Assembly: GCF_009915765.1 (NCBI RefSeq)
Contig: NZ_JAABLQ010000001.1
Coordinates: 2,046,001 to 2,110,000, forward strand
Direction: 5' to 3'
DNA from: Pannonibacter sp. XCT-53
GTDB taxonomy: Bacteria > Pseudomonadota > Alphaproteobacteria > Rhizobiales > Stappiaceae
DNA length: 64,000 nt
This document shows, piece by piece, positions 18,504-27,818 of this stretch (positions within the stretch are counted from its first letter, which is position 1; every line of letters starts with the position of its first letter). The notes under the pieces are model-generated. The model did no database searches. It was not told where the DNA came from and worked only from the letters and a program-made list of their open reading frames with translations. Both the position numbers and the translations under genes were made by a program.

Positions 18504-20383
18504 GCGGCAGTCTCCCTTCGGGCGCCGGCCAGGCCGGGCGCGCAGACAAAGTGTTGGGGCTCGATCTCGACCAGCGTCGGCGCGACCCCCGGGCCCAGGC
18601 GGTAGGGCTCCGGCCAGGAGGCGGGATCGGAAGCGCGCTGTGCGCCGAGGGCCGTGAAGTCGAGCGGCGCGTTGAGATCAGGCTCGGGGACGGCTGCCAG
18701 CAGCGCGCGGGTGTAGGGGTGGAGCGGGTTGGAGACCACGTTGCGCGTCTCGCCGAGCTCGACCAGCCGGCCGCGGCACATGACGGCGATGCGATCGGCG
18801 ATATAGTCGACGACGGCAAGGTTGTGGCTGACGAACAGGTAGGTCAGGCCGAGATCGCGCTTCAGGTCCTGCAGCAGGTTGAGGATCTGGGCCTGGACGG
18901 ACACGTCCAGCGCCGAGGTGGGCTCGTCGCAGAGGATGAACTCGGGATTGAGGGCGAGCGCCCGGGCGATGCCGATGCGCTGGCGCTGGCCGCCGGAGAA
19001 GGAGTGGGGATAGCGGCGCAGGTAGCGCGGATCGAGGCCGACGAGGCGCATCAGCTCGCGCACCCGTTCGGCCCGCTCGCCGGCCGTGCCCACATTGTGG
19101 ATCACGAGGGGTTCGGACAGGATCTCGTTCACCGTCATGCGCGGGTTGAGCGAGGAAAACGGGTCCTGGAAGATGAACTGCGCCTTGCGGCGATAGTCGA
19201 GCAGGGCGTCGCCCCGGAGGTCTGCCACGTCGCAGGCCGACTTGCCGCCGTTGTAGCGGATGCTGCCGCCGCAGATCGGGATGGCGCGCAGGACCGCCTT
19301 GGCCAGCGTGGTCTTGCCGGAGCCGGATTCCCCCACCAGACCGAGGCACTCCCCCTTGCGGATGGTGAGATTGACGGCATCGAGCGCGGTCATCACCCGC
19401 GCCTTGCCGCCGAGGAGACTGCCCTTGCGGATCGAGAAGGTCTTGGTGACATCCCGGATCTCGACCAGCGGCGCGCCCTGTGCGAGCGTCGGCTCGGCCG
19501 GCGCCGATGCCCGCAGGTTCGAGGTGTCGACGTGAATGGGACGGATCGGCACCAGCCGCTCGGCCCGGTCCATGTTGAAGCGGGGAACGGCCGACAGGAG
19601 CGCCTTGAGATAGTCGTGGCCGGGGGCCTCGAACAGCGCGCGGGCCGGGCCCTTCTCCATGATGCGACCGTGGTAGATCACCACCACGTCGTCGGCCATG
19701 TTGGCCACGACGCCGAAGTCGTGTGTGATCATCAGCACCGACATCTGAAGCTCGGACTGGACATCCTTGATGAGCTTGAGGATTTCAGCCTGGATCGTCA
19801 CATCGAGCGCGGTGGTGGGCTCGTCGGCAATCAGCAGCGCGGGCCGGCAGATCAGCGCCATGGCGATCATCGCGCGCTGGCGTAAGCCCCCGGACAGCTC
19901 GAAGGCGTAGTTGTCGAGGGCGCGGGCGGGATCGGGAAACTGCACCAGCCGCAGCATCTCCCGGGTCAGCTCGCGTGCCTCCCCGGGGCCGGCGCCCCGG
20001 TGCAGGCGTGCCGCCTCGCCGATCTGGTCGCCGATCGTGTGCAGCGGCGACAGCGAGGTCATCGGCTCCTGGAAGATGATCGCCACCTTGTTGCCGCGCA
20101 GGTGGCGCATGCGCGGACCCTTGCGGTCCAGCGCGGCGATGTTGACCGGCGGCTCCTGTCCGGCCGGATCGGCCAGCACGACCTCGCCCGAGACGATGCG
20201 CGCCGCCGAGGGCAGCAGGCCCATGATCGTCTGCGACACCACCGTCTTGCCGGAGCCGGACTCGCCCACAAGCGCGACGGTGCGGTTCTGGGGGACAACA
20301 AAGGACACGTTGTCGACGGCGCGGGTGACGCCTTCGGCAGTATGAAAATCAACGGTCAAGCCATTGATCGACAGGACATTCAC
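18500..20383 (-). CDS. ABC importer ATPase with two fused nucleotide-binding domains (YejF type)
   Basis: The protein has 627 residues from GTG 20383, which has GGGAGGGA seven bases upstream. The open frame continues to 20512, but no better ribosome binding site is seen. Domain 1 has Walker A GESGSGKT (40-47), signature [15 protein letters not shown] and Walker B LLIADEP. Domain 2 has Walker A near 350-358, signature [15 protein letters not shown] and Walker [12 protein letters not shown]. Note LSGGLRQR in place of LSGGQRQR in domain 1. It is the first gene of the second importer operon. A CRP-like palindrome lies 115 bases upstream. Confidence 0.9.
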   Translation of the reverse strand: MNVLSINGLTVDFHTAEGVTRAVDNVSFVVPQNRTVALVGESGSGKTVVSQTIMGLLPSAARIVSGEVVLADPAGQEPPVNIAALDRKGPRMRHLRGNKVAIIFQEPMTSLSPLHTIGDQIGEAARLHRGAGPGEARELTREMLRLVQFPDPARALDNYAFELSGGLRQRAMIAMALICRPALLIADEPTTALDVTIQAEILKLIKDVQSELQMSVLMITHDFGVVANMADDVVVIYHGRIMEKGPARALFEAPGHDYLKALLSAVPRFNMDRAERLVPIRPIHVDTSNLRASAPAEPTLAQGAPLVEIRDVTKTFSIRKGSLLGGKARVMTALDAVNLTIRKGECLGLVGESGSGKTTLAKAVLRAIPICGGSIRYNGGKSACDVADLRGDALLDYRRKAQFIFQDPFSSLNPRMTVNEILSEPLVIHNVGTAGERAERVRELMRLVGLDPRYLRRYPHSFSGGQRQRIGIARALALNPEFILCDEPTSALDVSVQAQILNLLQDLKRDLGLTYLFVSHNLAVVDYIADRIAVMCRGRLVELGETRNVVSNPLHPYTRALLAAVPEPDLNAPLDFTALGAQRASDPASWPEPYRLGPGVAPTLVEIEPQHFVCAPGLAGARRETAA

Positions 20384-20497
20384 GCTCGTCCCTCCCCCAA
20401 GAGACTGTTGGTGAAATAGGCAATAGCGTGGCCGGTGGCCGAAAGACAACAACCAATACCAGACCGCAGCCCCCGCCGACAGGCGAAATGGCGCTTC

Positions 20498-20513
20498 TGT
20501 GATCGGCATCACA
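20498..20513. promoter_or_regulatory. CRP-like binding site upstream of the second ABC importer operon
   Basis: TGTGA-TCGGCA-TCACA is a perfect two-fold symmetric match to the classical CRP half-sites. It lies 115 bases upstream of the ATPase start and just beyond the 3' end of an adenylate cyclase gene. Catabolite-type control of the importer by cAMP is a reasonable inference. Rhizobial cAMP regulators such as Clr can have a different consensus, so the binding protein is not certain. Confidence 0.5.
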
Positions 20514-20535
20514 CAGGCAGGGGAGGAAATTACGC

Positions 20536-22407
20536 CTATTCCGCAGCCACTTGGCCGTCGACGTCGCGCAACAGGGCCGGGTCTGCATCCGCATCAAGCT
20601 TCCAGACCTCGACGTCGCCACTGCGCCCGCGCAGGCGGTGCGAGCCGACGGGAGCGCAGACGCAGCCGGGCGGCAGGCGGGTGATGGTGGCGTCGGAAGC
20701 AAGGATCACGACCTCGTCGTCCGGAGCCACCTCGCGGCCGAGCGACTGCAGCCGTTCGCAGACATTCACCGCATCGCCGACGATGGTGTAGTTCCAGCGG
20801 TCCAGCGCGCCGACATTGCCGACGACGACAGAGCCCGAATGGAGGCCGATGCGCAGACGCATGGCAGGCCGCCCGGCGGCGATCTGCTGCTGGTTCCAGG
20901 TCTTCACGGCCTGGCTGATCCGCTGCGCCGTGCGGACGGCGGCGACCGCATGGTCGGCCCGCGCATCAGGGGCGCCCCAGAAGGCCAGCATGCCGTCGCC
21001 GACGAACTTGTCGACCGTGCCGCCCTCCCCCTCGACCGCCTCGACCAGCAGGCCGAAGTGCTCGTTGAGGAGTTCTGCCGTCTCCGCCGCCGTCAGGTGC
21101 TCCGATACGGCCGTGAAGCCGACGATGTCGCTGAAGAGCATGGTCAGTTCCGCCTCCCGTGCCATGGCGGCGCGATCGATGCCCAGGCGCATCAGCTTGC
21201 GGAACAGGGACCGGGGCACGTAGGTGTTCATGGCCTTCAGGCCGATCACCATGGCGTTGAAGGCCAGCGCCACCTGGTCCAGCTCCTTGACCCGGCTGCG
21301 CGGCAGCGGCGTCACCTCGTCCAGCGCCAGGCGTCCGACATGCTCCGACTGTTCGGCAATGTCACGCAAGGGGCGCGCGACGCGGCGGCCGAGCCAGATC
21401 GCCAGCAGCACGGCAACGATCATGGCGCCGAAGCCGACGACGGCCGACCCGGACAGGCGACGGATCTCGCGCGAGACGGAGGTGCCGCGGAAGTACTGGC
21501 CGATGATCCAGGGCGTCTCGCTGTAGCCGGTGATCGGCACACGCATGAGGATGAAATCCTCGCCGTTGGCCTCGATGCCCAGCACCTCGATGCCGAGATC
21601 GGCTGCCTTCTGGAAGGTGGAGAAATGCTCCCCGGTCGGCACGCCGGCGAGCACGGGATCGCCAAAGCGGGCCACGGGCGCCGGCAGGGTCGCTTGCGGC
21701 GACCCGCCGGTCAGCAGCAGGTGCTGGTCCGAGTGGACGATCAGCTCGTCCTCGCCGTTGATGATGAAGGTGGTGGAATCCGGTCCCTCGTCGAGGGCCC
21801 GCACCGCATCGCCAAGGCTGGACATGGACGTGGCCGCCGTCAGATAGGCGACCGGCTTGCCGTCCTGGACGATCGGCACCGTGACATTGGCGAAGACGCC
21901 GGAGGAATTGGTGACCAGCGGGCCCCAGACCGGTCGGGAACTGGGCATGACCTCGGGCAGCGCATGCCTGACGCCACCGGGCACGTCGGAGGCCTTGCGG
22001 AACGGCCAGAGCTTGCCGTTCGGGGCCTTGTAGACGCCGTAGGTCTCCCCTTTCGGATCGGTGATCAGGAGAACGGTGATGCGCGAGTTGGCCGCGAGTG
22101 CCGCCGACAGGTCCGCCAGCACGCCTTCCTTGTCGCTCAGGGTGATCTGGTCCTCGTCCAGGAGAACCTTGAGGGCGACGACCGCATCTTCCATCTGGTC
22201 GAGATAGCCGCGAACCTGCCGTTCCATGCTCTGGATGATGAGGATGGCCTTGTCGTTGAGCAGCGAGAACGTGTTCTGCACGTTCGCCTTGACCATCATG
22301 AACAGGACGAGCGAGACCGCCGCGCCGACCAGCAGGCCGAAGCCGAGACTGACCACCCGGGTCAGCGGTATCTGGCGTAGGCCCATGAAGCGCGGCCGTG
22401 CGGCCAT
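20536..22407 (-). CDS. Membrane-bound class III adenylate cyclase with Cache-type sensor
   Basis: The protein has 623 residues from ATG 22407 (AAGGA nine bases upstream). Membrane segment 1 lies at about residues 18-40, a large periplasmic double-Cache-like domain at about 45-310, membrane segment 2 at about 318-340, HAMP at about 340-395 and the catalytic domain at about 418-600. Metal-binding Asp residues are in LFSDIVGFT and FVGDGMLAFWG. The Lys of VDKFVGD and the Asp of YTIVGDAVN fit ATP rather than GTP as substrate. The periplasmic domain implies that an extracellular small molecule sets cAMP production. The neighbouring CRP-like site suggests a local circuit with the importer. The ligand is unknown. 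Confidence 0.85.
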   Translation of the reverse strand: MAARPRFMGLRQIPLTRVVSLGFGLLVGAAVSLVLFMMVKANVQNTFSLLNDKAILIIQSMERQVRGYLDQMEDAVVALKVLLDEDQITLSDKEGVLADLSAALAANSRITVLLITDPKGETYGVYKAPNGKLWPFRKASDVPGGVRHALPEVMPSSRPVWGPLVTNSSGVFANVTVPIVQDGKPVAYLTAATSMSSLGDAVRALDEGPDSTTFIINGEDELIVHSDQHLLLTGGSPQATLPAPVARFGDPVLAGVPTGEHFSTFQKAADLGIEVLGIEANGEDFILMRVPITGYSETPWIIGQYFRGTSVSREIRRLSGSAVVGFGAMIVAVLLAIWLGRRVARPLRDIAEQSEHVGRLALDEVTPLPRSRVKELDQVALAFNAMVIGLKAMNTYVPRSLFRKLMRLGIDRAAMAREAELTMLFSDIVGFTAVSEHLTAAETAELLNEHFGLLVEAVEGEGGTVDKFVGDGMLAFWGAPDARADHAVAAVRTAQRISQAVKTWNQQQIAAGRPAMRLRIGLHSGSVVVGNVGALDRWNYTIVGDAVNVCERLQSLGREVAPDDEVVILASDATITRLPPGCVCAPVGSHRLRGRSGDVEVWKLDADADPALLRDVDGQVAAE

Positions 22408-22537
22408 CGGGATCGGTCCTTCCTGCAATCTGCCGGATCCGGCGGGCGGTCGCACGCCGCCGGAGCATCCCGCATTGGGTGCCCGGATTGCCCGTCAAGG
22501 CAAGCCCGAGCTTGTAACAGCATGTCGTTACGACAGT

Positions 22538-23704
22538 CTAACCTTCAAGCCCGGCGCGGATCTCGGCGCCATGCTCGTCAAGCCTCGGTGCCGCGCGCTC
22601 AAGCACGAGCGCAGCGTTGCGAAAGCGGATCGGCGTGCGCACGGAGGGAACCATGCCGTCGGCCGCGCCCGTCGCCGGCAGGTCCACCTTCAGGTTGCGG
22701 TGGCGGACCTGCGGGTCGGCGAAGACATCGGCGACCGAATTGATCGGGCCGGCGGGAACCCCGACCGCCTCCAGACGCGCCAGCAGGTCATCACGGCCGA
22801 TCCCCGACGTGCGCCCGGCCAGCTGCGCGACGAGGGCGTCCCGGTTGGCGACCCGGGCGCTGTTGGTCGCATAGGCCGGATCGCCCGCGAGCCCGGCGCA
22901 GTCCAGCACGCTGCACAGGCGCTGGAACTGGCCATCATTGCCGCAGGCGATGATGAGATGGCCGTCGGAGGCAGGAAAGACCTGATAGGGCACGATGTTG
23001 GGGTGGGCATTGCCCATCCGCCGCGGCGCCTTGCCGGAAATGAAGTAATTCTCCGCCTGATTGGCGAGGACGCCGACCTGCGCATCGAGCAGCGCCATGT
23101 CGATGTGCTCGCCCTCCCCGGTCATGTCGCGGCGGCGCAGCGCCGCGAGGATCCCGATGACGCTGTAGACCCCGGTGAAGAGATCAGCGACGGCAACGCC
23201 GACCTTCTGCGGCTCGCCATCGGCGGCGCCCGTCAGGTCCATGTAGCCGCCAAGCCCCTGGATCATGAAGTCGTAGCCGGCCCGGTGGGCATAGGGACCG
23301 TCCTGGCCGAAGCCGGTGATCGAGCAGTAGATCAGCCTGGGGTTGACGGCGCGCAGGCTGTCATAGTCAAGGCCGTACTTGGCCAGTCCCCCGACCTTGA
23401 AGTTCTCGATCAGGATGTCCGTCCCGGCGGCCAGCCGGCGCACCAGGGCCTGACCCTCGGCCGTGGTGAAATCGACGGCGATGGAGCGCTTGCCGCGGTT
23501 GCAGGCGTGGAAATAGGCGGCATCCGGCCGGTCCTCGTCCGCCGTCTCGACGAAGGGAGGTCCCCAGGTGCGGGTGTCGTCGCCCTGCGGGCTCTCGACC
23601 TTGATCACGTCGGCCCCGAGATCCGCCAGCGTCTGTCCGGCCCAGGGACCGGCGAGGATGCGGGCGAGTTCGAGAACCTTGATGCCTTCGAGAGGTGCGC
23701 GCAC
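22538..23704 (-). CDS. Family III CoA-transferase (CaiB/BaiF)
   Basis: The protein has 388 residues from GTG 23704, which has AAGGAG six bases ahead. The frame is open to 24046 but upstream codons look non-coding. It begins with the family pattern LEGIKVLELARILAGPWAGQ and LADLGADVIKVE. The catalytic Asp is in VGVAVADLFTG (about residue 174), and GEGEHIDMALLDAQ follows. The enzyme moves CoA between organic acids by way of an aspartyl-CoA anhydride. The acid pair cannot be told from sequence. It is divergent from a methyltransferase gene. Confidence 0.9.
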   Translation of the reverse strand: MRAPLEGIKVLELARILAGPWAGQTLADLGADVIKVESPQGDDTRTWGPPFVETADEDRPDAAYFHACNRGKRSIAVDFTTAEGQALVRRLAAGTDILIENFKVGGLAKYGLDYDSLRAVNPRLIYCSITGFGQDGPYAHRAGYDFMIQGLGGYMDLTGAADGEPQKVGVAVADLFTGVYSVIGILAALRRRDMTGEGEHIDMALLDAQVGVLANQAENYFISGKAPRRMGNAHPNIVPYQVFPASDGHLIIACGNDGQFQRLCSVLDCAGLAGDPAYATNSARVANRDALVAQLAGRTSGIGRDDLLARLEAVGVPAGPINSVADVFADPQVRHRNLKVDLPATGAADGMVPSVRTPIRFRNAALVLERAAPRLDEHGAEIRAGLEG

Positions 23705-23789
23705 GGAAAGCTCCTTGGCAGGGCGGGAGGACTCAGGCGCCGGCCCTTCCGGACCGACCCTGCTGCGATACCCGCAGCCGCCGGCCCTT

Positions 23790-23824
23790 GCAACGAAAAG
23801 GACGGGACCACGCCCCTTCGTTGC
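23790..23824. other. Hairpin in a divergent promoter region
   Basis: GCAACGAA (23790-23797) and TTCGTTGC (23817-23824) are perfect inverted arms with a 19-base G+C-rich spacer, between the CoA-transferase and methyltransferase starts. This may be an operator or just a structured leader. No regulator gene is adjacent. Confidence 0.25.
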
Positions 23825-23903
23825 CGGTTGCGGATGCACAACCGATCCTGCTACGCCTGTGGCTGGCGCTGCCGACCCTGTCATTTTCCGGGATACCTGC
23901 ACC

Positions 23904-24971
23904 ATGTTCAAGAAGCCGAGCCTGACAGACGACATCCGCGCCTTTGTCGAACGCACCGTCGAAACCCTGTTCGATGGCCGCATCCGGCTGACGCGCGGGA
24001 CGGGCCAGCCGAACATCAACCCGATGTGGGCGAAGACGAAGGACATCGAGTTCCTGCACTACAACATCAAGACCATGGGATATCAGCTCGCCCGCAAGCT
24101 CGCCTCGGAGCTGCCGGTGCGCACGGGGCTCACCCCCACCCATGTCGGGCTGGACAGCAAGGCCTCGACACAGGCGGACCTGGAGACCGACTGGGCCGCC
24201 TACTGGGCCGGGCGCCTGCGCATCCCGATCTTCTACCATCGCAAGCTGTGGGAGTTCGTCTATGTCCTGCAGGCCCTGCACGAGCATGGCATGATCGCAC
24301 CGGGCAGACGCGGCCTCGGCTTCGGCTGCGGCGAGGAGCCCATCCCCTCGCTTCTGGCCAGCGAGGGCGTCGACGTGCTGGTCACCGACCTGCCGCCGGA
24401 CAACGAGGCCGCGAAGGTCTGGTCGAAGACGCATGAATACGCCGCCACGATCGAGAAGGCCTATCGGCCCGAGCTGGTGTCGCGGGAGGCCTTCGAGCGG
24501 CACATCAGCCTGCGCTTTGTCGACATGAACGCGATCCCCGACGACCTGTCGGACTTCGACTTCACCTGGTCGATCTGCGCCCTCGAGCATCTGGGCAGCC
24601 TGAAGCATGGCCTCGACTTCATCGAGACGGCGCTGCGGCCGCTGAAGCCGGGCGGTCTGGCCGTGCACACGACCGAGTTCAACTTCATGAACGACCAGGA
24701 GACCCTCGACAACTGGGTGACCGTGCTCTACCAGCGCCGGCACTTCGAGGACCTGGCTGCCCGCCTGACGGCACAGGGGCACAAGGTGCGGCCGCTCAAC
24801 TTCGACATAGGCAAGGCACCGATGGACCAATTCATCGACATCCCGCCTTATGTCAATGACTGGCCGGCCATCCTGACCCAATGCTGGACCGATGGCGCCC
24901 CGCACATGAAGCTGTCGATCGACGGTTTCGCATCCACCTGTTTCGGTCTGATCATCGAAAAGGCGGCGTGA
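23904..24971 (+). CDS. SAM-dependent methyltransferase-like protein
   Basis: The protein has 355 residues from ATG 23904; no strong ribosome binding site is seen, and the frame is open upstream without another ATG. The central part (about residues 130-260) is a Rossmann methyltransferase core: GLGFGCGEEPIPSLLA as motif I, VTDLPPDN as the acidic strand end, FVDMNAIPDDL, and SICALEHLGSLKHGLDFIETALRPLKPGGL. An unusual N-terminal extension of about 130 residues precedes it. The protein resembles the methyltransferases found in polysaccharide or sugar-modifying loci, but no such genes are nearby. It reads toward pepN, 55 bases away. Confidence 0.7.
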   Translation: MFKKPSLTDDIRAFVERTVETLFDGRIRLTRGTGQPNINPMWAKTKDIEFLHYNIKTMGYQLARKLASELPVRTGLTPTHVGLDSKASTQADLETDWAAYWAGRLRIPIFYHRKLWEFVYVLQALHEHGMIAPGRRGLGFGCGEEPIPSLLASEGVDVLVTDLPPDNEAAKVWSKTHEYAATIEKAYRPELVSREAFERHISLRFVDMNAIPDDLSDFDFTWSICALEHLGSLKHGLDFIETALRPLKPGGLAVHTTEFNFMNDQETLDNWVTVLYQRRHFEDLAARLTAQGHKVRPLNFDIGKAPMDQFIDIPPYVNDWPAILTQCWTDGAPHMKLSIDGFASTCFGLIIEKAA

Positions 24972-25026
24972 CGGGGACGAGGCCACCCGCTACACCGCTG
25001 ACCGAAGATCCCTGCAGGAGTACCCC

Positions 25027-27669
25027 ATGTCGACCACCGACCAGACCGTTGTCCGCCTCGAGGACTACCGGCCGCCGGCCTATCTCATCGACAGGGTGGA
25101 TCTGGATGTGCGCCTGCATCCCTCGGCAACGCGGGTCACCGCCGTGCTTGCGATCCGTCCGGCGGAGGGAACCCCTGCCGGCACGCCCCTTGTGCTTGAT
25201 GGCGATGGTCTGCGGCTCGAGCATCTGCTGCTTGACGGGCGGTCGCCGGAACCCGAGGCCTACGCGGCAAGCCCGGTCGCGCTCACGCTCCATTGTCCGC
25301 CGGCCCAGCCCTTCCGCCTCGAGATCGAGACCGTGATCAATCCGGAGGCAAACTCTGCACTGATGGGGCTCTACCGGTCGTCGGGGACCTATTGCACCCA
25401 GTGCGAAGCCGAGGGCTTCCGCCGGATCACCTACTTCCTCGACCGGCCGGATGTGCTTGCGGTCTATACCACCCGCATCGAAGCCGACCGGACGGAGGCG
25501 CCGGTCCTGCTCGGCAACGGCAATCCCGTCGAGGCGGGGCCCATCGCCGGGACGGAGCGGCACTATGCGATCTGGCATGATCCGCACCCCAAGCCGGCCT
25601 ACCTGTTCGCGCTGGTGGCCGGCCGCCTTGCGAGCGTGCATGACACCTTCACGACCCGCTCGGGCCGCCTGGTGCGTCTCGCCATCCATGTGGAGCCGGG
25701 CAAGGAGGACATGTGCGGCTGGGCGATGGACTCGCTGAAGCGGTCCATGGCCTGGGACGAGCACGTGTTTGGCCTCGAATATGACCTGGACGTGTTCAAC
25801 ATCGTCGCCGTGTCCGACTTCAACATGGGCGCGATGGAGAACAAGGGCCTCAACATCTTCAACGACAAGTACGTGCTGGCCGACCCCGAGACGGCCACCG
25901 ACCAGGATTACGGCCATGTGGAGGCCGTGATCGCGCACGAGTACTTCCACAACTGGACCGGAAACCGCATCACCTGCCGTGACTGGTTCCAGCTCTGCCT
26001 CAAGGAAGGGCTGACGGTCTTCCGTGACCAGGAGTTCAGCTCCGACATGCGCTCGCGCCCCGTGAAGCGGATTGCGGATGTGCGGATGCTGAAATCGCAC
26101 CAGTTCCCCGAGGATGCGGGGCCGCTGGCCCATCCGGTCCGCCCGCGCGCCTACCGGGAGATCAACAACTTCTACACGGCGACCGTCTACGAGAAGGGGG
26201 CGGAGGTCGTGCGGATGCTGAAGACGCTGCTGGGTGCGGAGGACTTTGCCGCAGGCATGGCGCTCTACATCCGCCGGCATGACGGGGATGCGGCAACCAT
26301 CGAGCAGTTTCTTGCCTGTTTCGCCGAGGCAGGCGGGCGAGACCTTGAGCAGTTCGCGCTGTGGTACGAGCAGGCCGGCACGCCGCGACTGGAGGTCACC
26401 AGCGCCCATGATCCCGACACGGCAACGCTGAGCCTGACGCTGACCCAGTCGCTCGGTCCGACGCCCGGACAGGCCAGCAAGCTGCCGATGCTGATCCCCG
26501 TGCGGCTCGGCCTGATCGGCCCGGAGGGCGCGGACATCGGGCTCAGGCCGCGCGAGCGTGACCGGGTTCAGGGGGACGTTCTCCTGCTCTCGGAGCGCAG
26601 CCAGACCTTCACCTTCGACGGCGTGACCGAGCGCCCGGTCCTGTCGCTGCTGCGCGGCTTCTCGGCTCCGGTCACCGTCAACGCCACGCCAAGCCCTGCC
26701 GATCTCCTGTTCCTGCTGCAGCACGACAGCGATCCCTTCAACCGCTGGCAGGCTGCCCAGGATCTGGCAACACGCGAGCTGATGCGGCTCTACGCGGCCC
26801 GGCGCAAGGGGGACGTGCTCGCGGTCGATGCGGCTCTCGTTTCGGCACTCGGTGATGTCCTCACGGACGAGGACCTGGATCCTGCCTTCCGCGCGCAGGT
26901 GCTGCACCTGCCCGGAGAGGCCGACCTGGCGCGGGACATTGGCCGGGATGTCGACCCGGACGCGATCCTGTCGGCCCGCACGCAGCTGCGTCACGCGATC
27001 GGGCGCGCCCATGGCCAGACATTTGCAAGCCTGGCCGACCGCCTCGGCCGGCGCCCCTTCGCGCCGGATGCCGCAGACGCGGGAGAGCGGGCCCTGAAGG
27101 GGCTCTGCCTCGCTTACCTCGCTGTCTCGGATCAGGACACCCGGGCCGACATCATCGCCCGGCATGCGCGCGAGGCGGACAACATGACCGACAGGATTGC
27201 CGCCCTGTCCGTTCTGGTTCACGAACACCTCGCGGGGGCGGACACGGCCCTTGCCGCCTTTGAACGGCGGCATGCCGGCCATCCGCTCGCCATGGACAAG
27301 TGGTTCACGGTCCAGGCGACAAGCCCGCATGCCGGCACGCTGACGATCGTGGACGCCCTCACCCGGCACCCGGCCTTCGACTGGACCAACCCGAACCGCG
27401 TCCGGGCCCTCGTGGGGGCATTCACCACCGGCAACCAGTCGCAGTTCACCCGACCGGATGGTGCCGGTTTCGTCTATCTCGGAGACGTGGTCGAACGGCT
27501 GGACCAGCGCAACCCCCAGCTCGCCGCCCGGCTCGTATCCGCCTTCCGGTCCTGGCAGGCGCTCGAGCCGAAACGGGCGGCACTGGCCGAAGGCGTGCTG
27601 TCGAAGCTCGCGGGACGTGCAACCCTCTCGAAGGACACGCGCGACATCGTCGAGCGCTGTCTGGCATAA
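25027..27669 (+). CDS. pepN: Aminopeptidase N (M1 family)
   Basis: The protein has 880 residues, the usual length of bacterial PepN. It shows the exopeptidase motif GAMEN (about residues 269-273) and the zinc site HEYFH (His304, Glu305, His308) with the third ligand Glu in LKEGLTVF about 19 residues later. The C-terminal alpha-helical PepN domains fill residues 450-880. It removes N-terminal amino acids from peptides in the cytoplasm. AGGAG stands close to ATG 25027. It lies just upstream of a PleC-like kinase gene but is separated from it by 149 bases containing repeats and probable promoter elements. Confidence 0.95.
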   Translation: MSTTDQTVVRLEDYRPPAYLIDRVDLDVRLHPSATRVTAVLAIRPAEGTPAGTPLVLDGDGLRLEHLLLDGRSPEPEAYAASPVALTLHCPPAQPFRLEIETVINPEANSALMGLYRSSGTYCTQCEAEGFRRITYFLDRPDVLAVYTTRIEADRTEAPVLLGNGNPVEAGPIAGTERHYAIWHDPHPKPAYLFALVAGRLASVHDTFTTRSGRLVRLAIHVEPGKEDMCGWAMDSLKRSMAWDEHVFGLEYDLDVFNIVAVSDFNMGAMENKGLNIFNDKYVLADPETATDQDYGHVEAVIAHEYFHNWTGNRITCRDWFQLCLKEGLTVFRDQEFSSDMRSRPVKRIADVRMLKSHQFPEDAGPLAHPVRPRAYREINNFYTATVYEKGAEVVRMLKTLLGAEDFAAGMALYIRRHDGDAATIEQFLACFAEAGGRDLEQFALWYEQAGTPRLEVTSAHDPDTATLSLTLTQSLGPTPGQASKLPMLIPVRLGLIGPEGADIGLRPRERDRVQGDVLLLSERSQTFTFDGVTERPVLSLLRGFSAPVTVNATPSPADLLFLLQHDSDPFNRWQAAQDLATRELMRLYAARRKGDVLAVDAALVSALGDVLTDEDLDPAFRAQVLHLPGEADLARDIGRDVDPDAILSARTQLRHAIGRAHGQTFASLADRLGRRPFAPDAADAGERALKGLCLAYLAVSDQDTRADIIARHAREADNMTDRIAALSVLVHEHLAGADTALAAFERRHAGHPLAMDKWFTVQATSPHAGTLTIVDALTRHPAFDWTNPNRVRALVGAFTTGNQSQFTRPDGAGFVYLGDVVERLDQRNPQLAARLVSAFRSWQALEPKRAALAEGVLSKLAGRATLSKDTRDIVERCLA

Positions 27670-27696
27670 GACTCGCAAATCAGACACTTAGCGAAA

Positions 27697-27778
27697 GGTT
27701 AACGCGGCAGCGCAAAACAGCGCGCCCGCGTTAACCAAAAATTTTCGCCCGACCTCTGGACAAAACCCGACCTCTGGA
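27697..27778. promoter_or_regulatory. Inverted and direct repeats upstream of the PleC-like kinase gene
   Basis: A perfect 11-bp inverted repeat, GGTTAACGCGG (27697-27707) and CCGCGTTAACC (27726-27736), lies between pepN and the kinase gene. It is followed by a 13-bp direct repeat CCCGACCTCTGGA at 27748-27760 and 27766-27778 (period 18). The inverted repeat may terminate pepN transcription, since A and T runs follow it, or act as an operator. The direct repeat is a candidate regulator site. GTTAAC resembles CtrA half-sites, but the spacing does not match TTAA-N7-TTAA. Confidence 0.4.
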
Positions 27779-27818
27779 TTCAAATGACCTTGATTCGGCC
27801 GTAACTGCTTCCCGGATC

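Noticed and set aside
24952..27687. A 911-codon open frame on the - strand opposite pepN
   Set aside because: It lies fully antisense to a gene with clear catalytic motifs, has no recognisable domain and follows from high-GC codon bias. The same holds for the long frames opposite glnE (30242-33379, +), g15 (52271-55078, +), the large SBP (16545-18485, +) and the first ABC ATPase (11884-13542, -).
27697..27736. CtrA binding site upstream of the PleC-like gene
   Set aside because: TTAA occurs twice but 28 bases apart, not with the seven-base spacing of the CtrA consensus. It is kept only as an inverted repeat.
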